Counted from the first letter of the stretch, positions 20,069 to 45,450 are shown. The stretch: DNA of 64,000 bases from Amorphochlora amoebiformis (GCA_054601695.1 BAAHQB010000355.1:97884-161883), one strand, 5' to 3'. The notes: a model not told the origin generated them from the letters alone. Numbers and translations: made by a program.

Positions 20069-25338
<5,270 letters not shown>

Positions 25339-25925
25339 CTGTCGGAGGTTATCAAGAGAGTTAGAGAGATTGAGATGAGAGAGAGAGAAGAGAGACAACT
25401 TGAGAGGATAAGAGCGTGAGAGATAGGCGGGGAAAAACACTTGGAAAGAGAGACAAAGGGAGATAAAAGAGTGACTTTGGAAAACTGAAATAGCAAGAAG
25501 TGAGAGTAGGAGAGGGAGAGAGTTACAGAGGTTTGAGAGAATTAGTGCCTAACCCTAACCCTAATCCTAATCCTAACAATAACTCTAACCCTAACCCTAA
25601 CCCTAGCCAATGGTCCTCAGACTGAGACAAGCTGGATAATCTGACCCTAAGCCTAGCCCTAACTCGAACCCCACACCAAATCAGAAGGGAGTTTGAGAGA
25701 TTGAAGAGAAAAAAAAGAAAAAAATAAGAGAGTTGAGGAATAGGAGAGTTTTGAGAGATTGGAAAGAAAAACAAGGAAAAAAAAAAAAACTATAAGAGAT
25801 GAGGAATAAGAGAGTTTTGAAAGATTGGAAAGAAAAAGAGAAAAAAAAAATTATGAGAGATGAGGAATAGGAGAGTTTTGAGAGAATGGATAGAAAAAAA
25901 ATTAAAAAAAGTTAGGAGAGTTGAG
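25339..25925 (+). repeat. GA-rich purine tract with CCCTAA block
   Basis: GAGAGA/GGAAAG sequence with tandem units of about 75 bp (GAGATGAGGAATAAGAGAGT, near 25730-25925). A CCCTAA block sits at 25549-25660. On the minus strand the purine tract reads as a long polypyrimidine tract directly upstream of the acceptor of exon 25338-25215. Confidence 0.8.
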
Positions 25926-25989
25926 GAATAGAACTTGGAACTACAGGTTAACCCTTAGGCGAAATCTGAATATTCAAAATGTGTACGTG

Positions 25990-26130
<141 letters not shown>

Positions 26131-26138
26131 TGATATGT

Positions 26139-26456
26139 ATGTATATCTAAAGGTTAGCATGCCTTTGGGTGATTTTTGGCCATGAGAATAGTTTACGTAA
26201 TTATATCTAAAGGTTAGCATGCCTTTGGGCGATTTTTGGCGATGAGAATAGTTTACGTAATTTGTCCAATAACACCGAGCTCTTTGATCGAACAATCTGA
26301 ATCATATCGATATATACTGATATATATATATAATATATATATATATATATCTATATGTATATAGATATATATATATATATATATACAATATGTATAAATA
26401 TGTGTATACATATTTGATCTAACAATCTGAATCATACCATAACACGTATCGAGATA

Positions 26457-26514
<58 letters not shown>

Positions 26515-26560
26515 TCAGTATATCGATATGATTCAGATTGTTCGATCAAACAGCTTGAGC
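26139..26560 (-). repeat. Partial copies around candidate exon 26296-26257
   Basis: Candidate minus exon 26296-26257 (40 bp, [13 protein letters not shown], acceptor ATTCAG, donor GTAAAC). Its donor side with about 55 bp of intron is repeated downstream (26139-26200 versus 26203-26262). Its acceptor side recurs upstream near 26413-26440, and again inverted at 26516-26552, giving an inverted repeat of about 37 bp. Confidence 0.6.
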
Positions 26561-26583
26561 TACATATATATATATATATATAT

Positions 26584-26633
<50 letters not shown>

Positions 26634-26636
26634 TAC

Positions 26637-26673
26637 CATTTGGAAGTTGTATTGGGTCAAGTTGGGAAATATA
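26637..26673 (-). CDS. Candidate exon, duplicated (copy 2)
   Basis: A 37 bp minus exon between CCCTAAG and GTATGAT. It is open in two frames ([12 protein letters not shown] or [12 protein letters not shown]). It is a near-identical tandem copy of 26764-26728. Because 37 is not a multiple of 3, including both copies would shift the frame. Likely part of the gene ending at 20069, but not joined with certainty. Confidence 0.4.
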
Positions 26674-26727
26674 CTTAGGGTAGCTTGCATATGTACACAT
26701 ACATACATATATATATATATATCATAC

Positions 26728-26764
26728 CATTTGGAAGTTGCATTTGGTCAAGTTGGGAAATATA
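26728..26764 (-). CDS. Candidate exon, duplicated (copy 1)
   Basis: A 37 bp minus exon with the same splice sites as 26673-26637, reading YISQLDQMQLPN or IFPNLTKCNFQM. Three bases differ from the other copy. Both copies keep both splice sites. Confidence 0.4.
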
Positions 26765-26812
26765 CTTAGGGTAGCTTCGCACAAACTTATTTGAATCCTA
26801 TGTATGCATATA

Positions 26813-26849
<37 letters not shown>

Positions 26850-26859
26850 TGCATTAATG

Positions 26860-26906
<47 letters not shown>

Positions 26907-26929
26907 TATATAATACACTCTCATAGTCA

Positions 26930-27130
26930 TTACATGTACATATTTTTAGATCTAGTCAGTGTGTATTATTTTTTTTGGTAAATTTATAGACATAGCCGGT
27001 CATATATATATATATATATATATGCCTATATAATATAATATAGTCTTATAGTCATTATTACATGTACATATTTATAGATCTAGTCAGAATGTATTATTTG
27101 TTTTGTGCATGTATAGTACACATTGCCAGT
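26930..27130. repeat. Two-copy tandem repeat
   Basis: About 85 bp (TCATTACATGTACATATTT...TAGATCTAGTCAG...ATAGCCGGTCATA) at 26931-27003 and 27049-27134. No exon recognised. Confidence 0.65.
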
Positions 27131-27152
27131 CATAGGTACATATACACTTATG

Positions 27153-27204
<52 letters not shown>

Positions 27205-27305
27205 CTGAAGATAATGTTTGATTATCATCTAAAATATAATTACATATCCAGTAATGGGTATATACATAAACATATATACTTACCTATATATGTACATATA
27301 TATAC

Positions 27306-27339
<34 letters not shown>

Positions 27340-27519
27340 ATATATACATACATTACATATATACATATATGTAAATATATACATATATTATATTTACATA
27401 TACTGATAAATAAACGATATAAAAGAGGGTATGTAACCCTGAAAGCTAGCACGTTCTCAAGCAGTATGAGGTCGGTTAAACACGTGTTTGCCACGTGTTG
27501 AATGCGGTCATCATGTCAC

Positions 27520-27649
27520 CTTGTGTGACAATATGAGTGAGTGTATTATGATGTAACCGAACATGACGATATGATGTGAGCACGTGTGCGGGTGATCAGA
27601 AATCGCGAGCAGGTTAATCAACATCCCATCCCAATCGAATAGTTTTGAA
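27520..27649 (-). CDS. Candidate 130 bp exon
   Basis: Minus-strand island with acceptor GTTGAAACCAG preceded by CGCTTTTG and donor AAG/GTGACA. Open in phase 1/0 for 43 codons ([18 protein letters not shown]...HSLILSHK). Probably an upstream exon of the minus-strand gene ending at 20069, but phase continuity was not established. Confidence 0.4.
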
Positions 27650-27695
27650 CTGGTTTCAACAAAAGCGCCAAATACGTATGTGTGTATGTATGCAT

Positions 27696-27754
<59 letters not shown>

Positions 27755-27798
27755 GTACAACACACAAACACATATCATACATATATATATATATATAC

Positions 27799-27880
<82 letters not shown>

Positions 27881-27973
27881 CACAACACACAAACACATAT
27901 CATATATATATATATATATACATATATATGTATATATACATTATATATATATATATATATATATATACAAAAC

Positions 27974-28290
27974 CGAAGGGGTCTATGACGCAAATGTCAT
28001 GCATAGTCTATAAACTGCAAAAAGAAAACTACATTTTTGCTAATAACAGCATGTACGTATAAATGCAAAATGTCATGCATAGGCTATAAACTTCAAACAG
28101 CAAACTACATTTTTGCTAACAAGAGGATGTACGTATAAATGCAAATGTCATGCATAGGCTATAAACTGCAAACAGCAAACTACATTTTTGCTAACAAGAG
28201 GATGTACGTATAAATGCAAAATGTCATGCATAGGCTATAAACTTCAAACAGCAAACTACATTTTTGCTAACAAGAGGCTGCAAGAGCATG
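27974..28290 (-). repeat. Candidate exon 28007-27974 with three upstream partial copies
   Basis: Minus exon 28007-27974 ([11 protein letters not shown], phase 0/1) follows a strong tract (TTTTCTTTTTGCAGTTTATAG). Upstream, three copies of about 67 bp near 28060-28290 repeat the acceptor region and the first ~18 exon bases only. Confidence 0.6.
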
Positions 28291-28338
28291 TATGTATAAA
28301 TGTATGGAAACCTTGCTAATGCAGTGATTCATACAAGT

Positions 28339-28377
<39 letters not shown>

Positions 28378-28511
28378 TATATGTATATATATATACATAC
28401 ATGTGCTATAAAAATTAACCTAACACATATTTATGCATATGTATATGTAATCTATATACACATATACACATACATATTTTATATATATACAGATATTATA
28501 TATATATATAC

Positions 28512-28542
<31 letters not shown>

Positions 28543-28711
28543 TACACATTATATATATACATATATATACATACACATACATACATATACACATATATGT
28601 ATATGTATATATATAAACCTTGCTAATGCAGAGTGTCGCATCTCGATTTTAAGGGCGTTTACCTTGCCTCTTTTCTTTATCTCTTCATATACCTATATAT
28701 ATACATATATA

Positions 28712-28793
<82 letters not shown>

Positions 28794-28822
28794 GTATATA
28801 TTTATATATGTATAAATACAAG

Positions 28823-29720
<898 letters not shown>

Positions 29721-29722
29721 GT

Positions 29723-29839
<117 letters not shown>

Positions 29840-29910
29840 TATACACATACATTTAATATTTTGATATATTCACAGATATACACACACACATTAGAACCAC
29901 CATGAGCGGA

Positions 29911-30219
29911 TCAGCGAGCCCGGGCATGAGAGGGCAAGGCCTGTGCTTTCGAAGGAAGTGTTCGGTCCTGACGACAACAAATCATGTTAGAAAGATGGAT
30001 CACATCCAACAGCGTATTCATTTTTCTTGAGAGATCTTTAGAGAGAGAGGGGGATACGGGCTGAGAGGAAAAGGGCGAAAAAATTAATTTAGAGGAGGGA
30101 GGGGGAGAGATTTTGGTTGAGCGGAGGTGGAGAGAGGTTGGGAGGAATAAAAAAAGAATACGAAGACGTATGTGAAAGAAAAATGCATTTATTGCGTGGC
30201 TACACATGTGCACATGCAC

Positions 30220-30290
<71 letters not shown>

Positions 30291-30468
30291 TAATAAAAAG
30301 AATACGGAGACGAATTATAATATATGTACATACGTGTCGATACACATACAGATAGGTAGTGAGCTTTTTGGTTGGTGCTGTGGAGAGTTCGAAGATAGTT
30401 AGCTGAGGCGAGAAACTCAAGTTCGCTTGGCTTGGATGTACGAATTCTCCGCTATCAATAATATGCAT
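29911..30468 (-). CDS. Possible two-exon minus-strand gene
   Basis: Two minus islands: 30468 to about 30346 starts at an ATG and reads protein-like ([19 protein letters not shown], then [13 protein letters not shown]). About 30036-29911 follows a long pyrimidine tract (CCCCCTCTCTCTCTAAAG) and ends in a stop ([18 protein letters not shown]...). Between them lie (TAA)n, (TA)n and a CT-rich tract. The phases (0, then 2) do not match, so the model is incomplete. A competing plus-strand ORF at 29902-30030 has a strong start context (ACCATGAG). Confidence 0.25.
30254..30295 (+). repeat. (TAA)n microsatellite
   Basis: About 13 TAA/AATAA trinucleotide units next to a (TA)n tract. Confidence 0.85.
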
Positions 30469-30499
30469 TTATTAACAAAATGTTACGTACTTACGGATG

Positions 30500-30511
30500 T
30501 ACAAATACAAA

Positions 30512-30562
<51 letters not shown>

Positions 30563-30575
30563 ATGTGTGTGTGTG

Positions 30576-30640
<65 letters not shown>

Positions 30641-30715
30641 CGTAAGTGTGTACATATATAATATATATATATATATATATATACATACACATATATATAT
30701 ATATATATATAATAT

Positions 30716-30774
<59 letters not shown>

Positions 30775-30785
30775 ATGTATCAAAT
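30500..30785. repeat. (TA)n/(TG)n tract
   Basis: Low-complexity dinucleotides; no gene. Confidence 0.85.
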
Positions 30786-30789
30786 ATAT

Positions 30790-32410
30790 ATGGGGAACTC
30801 CAGTTTGCTTGAGTTGACCATCACAACGACACAAAAACAAATATTACGCTCACAGAAACAAGCACGACGCCCCAATCTCCCCAAAAAAAACCAACCCGCC
30901 ATTTTCCCTTCCTCCATAGTCCGACATTTATTGCTCACCTGAGTCCGTGACCCATTTTTGGATTTGGCGCGAACTTTTCACCGTTGCTCGTTTCTTCTTT
31001 CGAAAGCCTGTAGCCTTTCTTCTGACACTCTCGGCTCGCGGCGGAAAGACAGCAGGCAGACGGATGAGGGGTGTTGGACTCAGTGAACGTGAGACGGGCG
31101 GGAAATCATACTACAGGAACGTATACAGGGGGTTTCGTCCGAAGTTTTCTATTTTTCACTTTTCCTTTTCCATTAAGATGTTCATGTCTAATACTGATTA
31201 AATTGAAGAATATTTTATGTATGATCTGAGAAGATATGAACTGGGAAACTGAACGATGAAGTTTAAACATTTTCTTGGATTTAGTATTTACTTTTTGTCT
31301 AGAAGACCCTATTCTATTATATTTAGATCTATAAAAATCCACCGGCAGAGTGTGAGAGATTAGAACATTAAGCTTGCAAAATCGTCAAAATCACAATAGC
31401 TCATAAACGTCATTAAAAGATCCATAGGTAGAATCTGGTAGATAGGCTAAACCCTTTCATTATTCTCCGTTGTACCGGAGTTGTCCCTTTTTCAACCTTG
31501 TTGGCCGAGATTTTGGGAAAAGAAGTGAATAAAAAGACGGCTTAAGGAATTTGAACGAGAAATTGCGTGATTTTGGTATTTCTACCTAAGGTTTTATTCT
31601 AAAAATATATTCGAAGAAAATTCAAGAATTAAAGAAATACCTAAAACCAGCCAAAGAAAGAATCAAAGGAAATACCTAAAATTGGCAAAGTCACTTATCC
31701 AACAGAATGATGGCGCGGAAATGGTGTCCGCGTGTCCACGACGACTGGACTATAATCTACATCATAGACGGGTACGTTTGGTATCAGGAAAAAGCAAATG
31801 CGAATATTTACCATAATCTTCTCCAACTGATATATACATATATTGCAACAATTTGTACGCTCACTTTCGTGACATATGTAACCGCCGTCGTCCAAATGGG
31901 GGGGGTCCGGCACGTGATATCATAGCTGAAATTAGAGAAAAAGTGCTCTCCCATGTCGAGAGCACCCATGAATACGTTCAATCGCTGTTATCAACGTGCA
32001 GAAATCAATAATTGCATGTCAGTGAGCATTGTTATCCTTGTGAGATTTGTATGCCTTGTGATTCTTGTCAGACTTGTGAGCCTCGTGAGCCTCTTGTTAT
32101 GGGCTATGTAAGCCTTGTGAGCCTTGTCTACAGAAGATTGTTAGATGTGTCGTCATTGACTCGTCAATGATAACCATTATAGTTATTCATTTTAGTCGCC
32201 GGCACATATACGACTAATATACTGACTCATATATTTACATAATTAACATGCATAGCCCAGTCTAGGTCGCCTAACGTTGGTAACAATGCGGTTTAGTAGT
32301 AGGTTATGACGAACATTACTAGCATGTCTACATAGATATACTTTCACGGCTAATTATACACGCTTTCACTGGTCGCAAATACCTCTATCTGAATGGCTCT
32401 TTAAGAGTTA
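30790..32410. other. Unique region, two weak ORFs
   Basis: About 1.6 kb without TA tracts. A GC-rich part at 30840-31140 reads as possible first exon from ATG 31067 (MRGVGLSERETGGKSYYRN). A 72-codon ORF at 31707-31925 starts AGAATGATGG and has a hydrophobic stretch (LIYTYIATICTLTFVTYV). The antisense of the latter is equally open. 32030-32130 holds imperfect TTGTGAGCCT repeats. Nothing is assigned. Confidence 0.3.
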
Positions 32411-32429
32411 AATGGGATGATGTATTTAT

Positions 32430-34470
<2,041 letters not shown>

Positions 34471-34476
34471 CAACAG

Positions 34477-34524
34477 CTTTATGTCGTCAATGAGATTAAT
34501 GGGGACCTATCTCCGATTCCTGGG
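34477..34524 (+). CDS. Candidate 48 bp exon
   Basis: Acceptor CGCAACAG, donor GGG/GTACTA; open in phase 0/0 ([16 protein letters not shown]). A second frame ([14 protein letters not shown]) is also open. A diverged copy of only the 3' part (CTCTCCGATTCGTG) lies downstream at 34696-34711. Confidence 0.4.
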
Positions 34525-34539
34525 GTACTAGTGTACATA

Positions 34540-34606
34540 CATATATCATATTATATGTGTATATGTATATATATATATATATTTATATATATAATATATA
34601 TATATA

Positions 34607-34642
<36 letters not shown>

Positions 34643-34900
34643 TAACTTACATATATACTTCATATACATACTTCTATATGATAAATAGTAACCACTCTCC
34701 GATTCGTGATATTGTTTATATATATATATGTATACATATCATATATATATGTATGTAATATATATATATATATACATATATATATGTATATATGTGTATA
34801 TATATATGATTATATATGTATATATATTTATGTATAAATACATATATATATATATATATGTATATGCGTGCATATGTGTGTATATATATATATATGTATG

Positions 34901-34959
<59 letters not shown>

Positions 34960-35077
34960 ATATATGTGTGTGGATGTATGTACAATAATATATATAGGTG
35001 TGGATATACATTAGAAATATTTATATTTTCTTATGGGAAACACACACCGCACGCATATGCACATACATGTATATATA

Positions 35078-35176
<99 letters not shown>

Positions 35177-35210
35177 ATATGTGTATGTAAGCTGAACATA
35201 TTCTCTGATT
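34540..35210. repeat. (TA)n tract
   Basis: TA/TG/CA microsatellite with a GC-containing island at 35010-35060. No gene signal. Confidence 0.8.
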
Positions 35211-35222
35211 TCTGGGTGTCAG

Positions 35223-35247
35223 TACAATGGCATATACAGAAATATTC
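35223..35247 (+). CDS. Candidate 25 bp exon
   Basis: Strong acceptor (TTCTCTGATTTCTGGGTGTCAG) and donor GTAAAT. In phase 2/2 it reads QWHIQKY and would join exon 38097 (TC+A). Other frames are also open, so this is tentative. Confidence 0.3.
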
Positions 35248-35282
35248 GTAAATAGAAACTATATAATATATATACATATATG

Positions 35283-35321
<39 letters not shown>

Positions 35322-35421
35322 TATATATATATATATATATATGTATATGTGTATGTGTGTGTATGTATGTATGTATACATGTGTGTATAAATGTATGCAT
35401 ATTTATATATATATATACATA

Positions 35422-35500
35422 TTGATTTATAAAATAGGTTATTTTTGCGTTTCTGAATACATTACTATCGACACAAATTGGAAGCTATTGGAATAAATAC

Positions 35501-35581
<81 letters not shown>

Positions 35582-35765
35582 ATATCTAAAATAGGTTATT
35601 TTTGCGTTTCTGAACTGCATTATCATCGACACAAATTGGAAGCTATTGAAATAAATATTATGTATACATGTATGTATATATGTATTATATCGATATCTAA
35701 AATAGGTTATTTTTGCGTTTCTGAACTGCATTATCATCGACACAAATTGGAAGTTATTGGATCAC
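35422..35765. repeat. Three-copy tandem repeat
   Basis: About 78 bp (AAAATAGGTTATTTTTGCGT...CACAAATTGGAAG) at 35428-35500, 35586-35655 and 35697-35765. Copies are open on both strands: plus VIFAFLN after TAAAATAG, minus FRNAKITYFRY after AATGCAG. Strand and coding status unresolved. Confidence 0.7.
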
Positions 35766-35803
35766 CACACATATAAAAGGTTACATTTACATGTAATACA
35801 TGC

Positions 35804-35843
<40 letters not shown>

Positions 35844-35856
35844 ATATGTATGTGTG

Positions 35857-35901
<45 letters not shown>

Positions 35902-35932
35902 GTATATTGATCACATAAGATAAATATATATA

Positions 35933-35974
<42 letters not shown>

Positions 35975-36006
35975 ATCACATACAGATGTATATATATATA
36001 TTAAAT

Positions 36007-36038
<32 letters not shown>

Positions 36039-36096
36039 GTATCACGTACAGATGTACATATATATATATATATATATGTGTATATATATGTATATA

Positions 36097-36158
<62 letters not shown>

Positions 36159-36400
36159 TGTATATATATATATATAAAGATTTATCTATACACGCACACA
36201 CACACATATACACATACACATACATATACATATACATACATATGTATTGCACATGGATCCTATACAGACACATATACATTATACACATATATATATACAT
36301 AGATGTATACATATATAAATACTTATATACTCACATATATATATATATATACATACTTGTTTGCATATATGTCACATATTATATATATATATATATACAT
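35766..36400. repeat. (TA)n with GATCACATACAGATGTA repeats
   Basis: TA/CA tracts. The word ATCACATACAGATGTA recurs near 35909, 35973 and 36042. Confidence 0.7.
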
Positions 36401-36407
36401 ATGTATT

Positions 36408-36679
36408 GTTAGCGCAGTGGCATAGTAGATGGTAGTCCAGAGCTCGATTCAAATCCGTTTTGGATTTTGACGAATGATTATTGATATCTTTGAACGGTAG
36501 TCGGATACTTCCTTTCTTCCTTTCTTCCTTACTTCCTCCGGAACCTATGGGTTCCGAGAATTTCCTGGGTTCCGATTATTGTGCTTCTACTCGTATACTC
36601 TGAGGAACTGACGGTAGTCTAGCCAGCCACAGCGTAGTTAACTAGCTATATGTTCCTTGCTAGCTCTATATGCTGTAAC
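36408..36679 (+). mobile_element. tRNA-derived SINE, copy 1
   Basis: Begins GTTAGCGCAGTGGCATAG, matching a tRNA D-arm / box A (TAGCNNAGTGG), then CTCGATTCAAATCC about 35 bp later, close to box B. The body is unrelated, with GGAACCTATGGGTTCCG. It ends TGCTGTAAC. Inserted in (TA)n DNA. A second copy in the opposite orientation lies at 55459-55711. There is no poly-A tail. This is a tRNA-headed SINE in structure; its family is unknown. Confidence 0.75.
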
Positions 36680-36680
36680 A

Positions 36681-36728
<48 letters not shown>

Positions 36729-36739
36729 AAATATATTTG

Positions 36740-40991
<4,252 letters not shown>

Positions 40992-41024
40992 GTACTGCCT
41001 TCCCCCCCTATCTACCCCAATGCT

Positions 41025-41110
41025 ACCCTCCCTAACCCTACCCCTAACCCTAACCCTAACCCTAACCCTAATCCTAACCCTAACCCTCGCTCTCTCTTGT
41101 CCAATGGTAC
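41025..41110 (-). repeat. CCCTAA block with partial exon copy
   Basis: CCCTAA units at 41025-41088. The following CTCTCTTGTCCAATG/GTACC resembles the end of exon 40926-40991 (CTCTCTAGCCCCATG/GTACT), i.e. a downstream 3' partial copy. Confidence 0.6.
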
Positions 41111-41350
41111 CCCCCCCGTCTTCTCTTCTTTTTGCCGAATAATTAAAAAAAAAATTGTATATTAGGCGGCTATTAATTCGGAGACGGCATTCGTTTTGTT
41201 TGCAGTGGGTAGATCTATTGTTTATATGTAGATCTATTGTTTATATGTAATATTATATACAGTTTCTTCGATGTTAATGTTATATGTAGTAATATTTATA
41301 GGTTTTTGAGTGTCCGTTGTAGATGAAACATTACGTAGATATAATAGTTT

Positions 41351-41386
<36 letters not shown>

Positions 41387-41394
41387 TCTTTTAC

Positions 41395-41447
<53 letters not shown>

Positions 41448-41460
41448 CATATATATATAT

Positions 41461-41492
<32 letters not shown>

Positions 41493-41539
41493 GTAACTTC
41501 CTTTTTGTTATATACATGTACATACTCTCTATTAACCCT

Positions 41540-42230
41540 TAATCTCTTTCCCTTACTTCTCTCTTTCTGTCTCTCTCTCTCTTTTTTTCTCTCTCTCTTT
41601 CTCTCTCTCTTTAAAAATATATCTCTCTCTTTCTCGCTCTTTTTTTCTCGTTCTCTCTCTCTTTCTTTCTCTCTCTCTCTCTGGTTCTCTCTCTTTTTCT
41701 CTCTCTTTTGTTTGTTTTTCTCTTTTTCGCTCTTATTTCTTCTCTATCTTTGCTGTATCTTGTACTAATCTCTTCGTTCTCGTATCTATCTCCCCTCCCT
41801 TCTCTCTGATCTCTCTCTTTTTCTGATTCTTTCTGTCTTTTTTTTCTCGTTATTACATTTTCTCTCTCTTTAACTCTCTTTTTCTCTCTTTCCCCCCCTC
41901 TTTTTTTCACACCTCTCTTTTTTTCTCTTTTGTTTTAGTCTCTCTGTTTTTTTCCTCTCTTTCTTTCTGTCATCTCTCTTTTTTCTCTTTCGCTCTCTCA
42001 TCACTCTTATCTCTCTTATTTCTTTTTCTCCCTCTTATCATTCTTTTTTTCTCTCTTTCTCTCTCATCTCTTTTCTTCTCCTTTCTCTCTCTTATCTCTG
42101 CTTTTTCTATTTCTCTCTCTCTCTCATCTCTGTTTTTTATTTCTCTCTCTGATCTCTCTTTTTGTTTCTTTCTCTCATCTCTGTCTGATGTCGTTTCGCT
42201 CTATCTCTTTCTGCCTCTGAGCGGTCGATA
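41540..42230 (+). repeat. CT-rich pyrimidine tract
   Basis: About 690 bp of TCTCTT/TTTTCTC sequence on the coding strand of the presumed plus-strand gene, ending about 60 bp before the acceptor at 42288. Confidence 0.85.
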
Positions 42231-42288
42231 TTGGGTATAATTTGATTGGAACTTATTCAATATTTGTGCTGACTTTTTATTGCTTCAG

Positions 42289-42306
42289 GTGTCCTTGAAG
42301 TCATAG

Positions 42307-42363
<57 letters not shown>

Positions 42364-42417
42364 TTAAGAATATGAGAAATCATAATAGTATACATATATT
42401 TGCATGTACTATATATT

Positions 42418-42457
<40 letters not shown>

Positions 42458-42464
42458 TATATAG

Positions 42465-42517
<53 letters not shown>

Positions 42518-42836
42518 CATATGTGTGTGTTGGAGAATTTGACGTAGTTGTAGTATTCTGTGCGCATACAAGTAGCTGTGTGTGTCTTAGTAGGTGACCA
42601 TAACCCAAATAGACTTCAATCAAATTCACTACCTATATGTAAATATATATATATATATAATATATATTTATATATTTATATATATTATATATATATGTGT
42701 GTGTGTGTACATGTATATATGTCTTTGGAGGGGCTTTAACTACGCTTCCATACGATATTCATATGGTATACTGTTGCTCTAATAATACATATTATATATA
42801 TGTGTATATTTTTATATATACATATGTATTCATATG

Positions 42837-42881
<45 letters not shown>

Positions 42882-42920
42882 CATACATACAATATATATA
42901 TACATATATATATATATATG

Positions 42921-42956
<36 letters not shown>

Positions 42957-43248
42957 AATACATATATGTGTATATATATGTATTTTTATATCTAAATATT
43001 TACAGATATATATACATATATATACATATATATATACATATATATATATATACATTTATATACATATATATATATATATATCATATATATACATATATAT
43101 ATATATATATGTATATAAATATAAATATATTTATTTATATATATGTATATATGTATAGTTACGGTGATCTTATGTCAAGACCTCGTGGACACACTTGTCG
43201 CGCATATTTTTGGCCTTCTTAACAGTATTGGGGTATATATATACATAC

Positions 43249-43285
<37 letters not shown>

Positions 43286-43479
43286 ATATCTCTCTTATGT
43301 TAAGAACTCGTGGACACTCGTCGCGCATATTGCTGCCCTTCTTAACACCGTTGGGGTGTATATATATATATATATTGTATATGTATATTATATGTGTATG
43401 TGTATGTATATGTATGTATATTTATAATGTATGTGTAGATATATATGTGTATATATGCAACATATACATACATGTATGT

Positions 43480-43521
<42 letters not shown>

Positions 43522-43733
43522 TATGTATATATATATATACATATATACACATATATATATTTGTACATGTTGTGATATATATATTGCAGACATATTATAT
43601 ATATATATATATTTATTTATGTATATATACTTTTGTATATACTTTTCTCTCTCTCTCTCCATATATATATATATATTTATATGTAATGTAAATATATATA
43701 TATGTATATATATATATATATCTATATATGTAT

Positions 43734-43764
<31 letters not shown>

Positions 43765-43785
43765 GCATATACATATATTTTTATA

Positions 43786-43869
<84 letters not shown>

Positions 43870-44041
43870 ATATACATAGGGCGGTATGTATGTCTCTCTG
43901 ATAACCTCTCGCATTCTGATCGCTTTTAGAGAATCGCTTACAGGTAATCTTATATATATATAGATATATATATATATATATAAATATATATAAATATATA
44001 TATATATATATAGAATACATATACATATATAAAATATATAC

Positions 44042-44103
<62 letters not shown>

Positions 44104-44142
44104 GTGTTCCGCTCGGTTGTAGAAAAACCATTACCCAAATTG
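42289..44142 (+). CDS. Membrane protein, exon chain 2
   Basis: Plus exons 42289-42306, 42591-42638, 42731-42765, 43305-43355, 43880-43943 and 44123-44142 join in phases 2/1, 2/1, 2/0, 0/0, 0/1 and 2/0 with no stop. Peptide segments: [75 protein letters not shown]. The middle is hydrophobic. Acceptors include a very good one (CTTTTTATTGCTTCAG at 42288). Two exons are 18 and 20 bp, which is short for spliced exons. Alternative frames exist for single exons; the chain rests on continuous phase. The family is not recognised. Confidence 0.45.
43180..43232 (+). pseudogene. Diverged upstream copy of exon 43305-43355
   Basis: Shares CTCGTGGACAC, CGCGCATATT and CTTCTTAACA with the exon 125 bp downstream and keeps AG and GT borders. 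A 2 bp length difference puts it in a frame that hits a stop when joined to exon 43880. Probably a decaying duplicate or decoy exon. Confidence 0.5.
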
Positions 44143-44149
44143 GTAATAT

Positions 44150-44170
44150 AACACTTTAACTGTTCTATGG

Positions 44171-44201
<31 letters not shown>

Positions 44202-44241
44202 AATTAGATACTACGCGTATACACATTTCTTTATATTTCCT

Positions 44242-44298
<57 letters not shown>

Positions 44299-44600
44299 GG
44301 TTAGAATCCATAGAGCATCCCTATTAGTCCACAGAGGTCCTCTTCTCGATATTGACAACATATATGTAAATCAAGCCATAACAGCAGTCACATAGCAATT
44401 CGCAACTGATTTGAATGTACATATCAAGCCATGCAAGCATTGGTAACGTATGATTCCTCAAGAATCTACTCATACCCATTGGTTTGCTCACTCACCCTTG
44501 GGAACATCCATATTGACCCTGTAAGTATATAGTCAGGTGTTACAACCGTTAGTAACTTGTTACTGACCGTGTGAATATGTATGTACCTCATAACGGCCAT
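44150..44600. other. TA tract and unique sequence
   Basis: Contains a possible exon at 44463-44520 (acceptor CCTCAAG, donor GTAAGTAT close to consensus, open as IYSYPLVCSLTLGNIHIDP), which does not fit the phase of the preceding exon. Confidence 0.3.
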
Positions 44601-44604
44601 CACG

Positions 44605-44735
44605 TGACCATGTTACGTGACCATGTCACGTTACCATGTCACGTTACCATGTCACGTGACCATGTCACGTTACCATGTCACGTGACCATGTCACGTTACC
44701 ATGTCACGTTACCATGTCACGTGACATACCACGTG
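44605..44735 (+). repeat. CCATGTCACGT minisatellite
   Basis: About ten units of 11-14 bp alternating CCATGTCACGTTA and CCATGTCACGTGA; CACGTG palindromes recur. Confidence 0.85.
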
Positions 44736-44920
44736 TGCACCCAGCTCACTGAGCCTACGCCAGTTATTTCTAATTGAAGTTATTATATATATATATATTA
44801 TATATATATATATAAAATATATATAGATATAATATATATCTTGTATATAGAAATTTACTCAAATGTGTACAACCGCATAGTGGGAGTGACTTTGGCGTAT
44901 TCGACACCGATCTTATGTAC

Positions 44921-44951
<31 letters not shown>

Positions 44952-44971
44952 ACTCTATATACATACAAATA

Positions 44972-45047
<76 letters not shown>

Positions 45048-45060
45048 TTGCTTTGGTCAG

Positions 45061-45134
45061 ATGAGTACAACCCTGTATTTGGAGTGATTTTGGTGTATTT
45101 CATGACGACATTGGGATTTTTCTTACTAGCCGAG
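45061..45134 (+). CDS. Hydrophobic exon of the membrane protein
   Basis: A 74 bp exon (acceptor TTTGGTCAG, donor GAG/GTACCC), phase 2/0, reading [20 protein letters not shown] then LLAE, a clear membrane segment. A partial, diverged copy of its first half lies upstream at 44860-44930 ([12 protein letters not shown] frame) without a usable acceptor. The antisense is also open but lacks splice signals. Confidence 0.5.
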
Positions 45135-45138
45135 GTAC

Positions 45139-45191
<53 letters not shown>

Positions 45192-45353
45192 TATAGATAT
45201 ATATATATTCATATAGATATATATACATATATACATATAAATATACTTTTTTATATGTATAAAAAGGTAATGGTGAATATGTACGAAATATACATGTATA
45301 AGTGTTTATATATTTCTATATATACATACGCACATATTCATAAATATGTTCGC

Positions 45354-45418
<65 letters not shown>

Positions 45419-45450
45419 AACGTAAATATATAAATGCATATATACCTATG

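Noticed and set aside
36408-36460. Functional tRNA gene
   Set aside because: There is no acceptor stem and no closed T-stem; only the internal promoter boxes are tRNA-like, which fits a SINE head.
44855-45142. Minus-strand frame over the hydrophobic exon ([16 protein letters not shown])
   Set aside because: No acceptor or donor at its borders; the plus strand has both.
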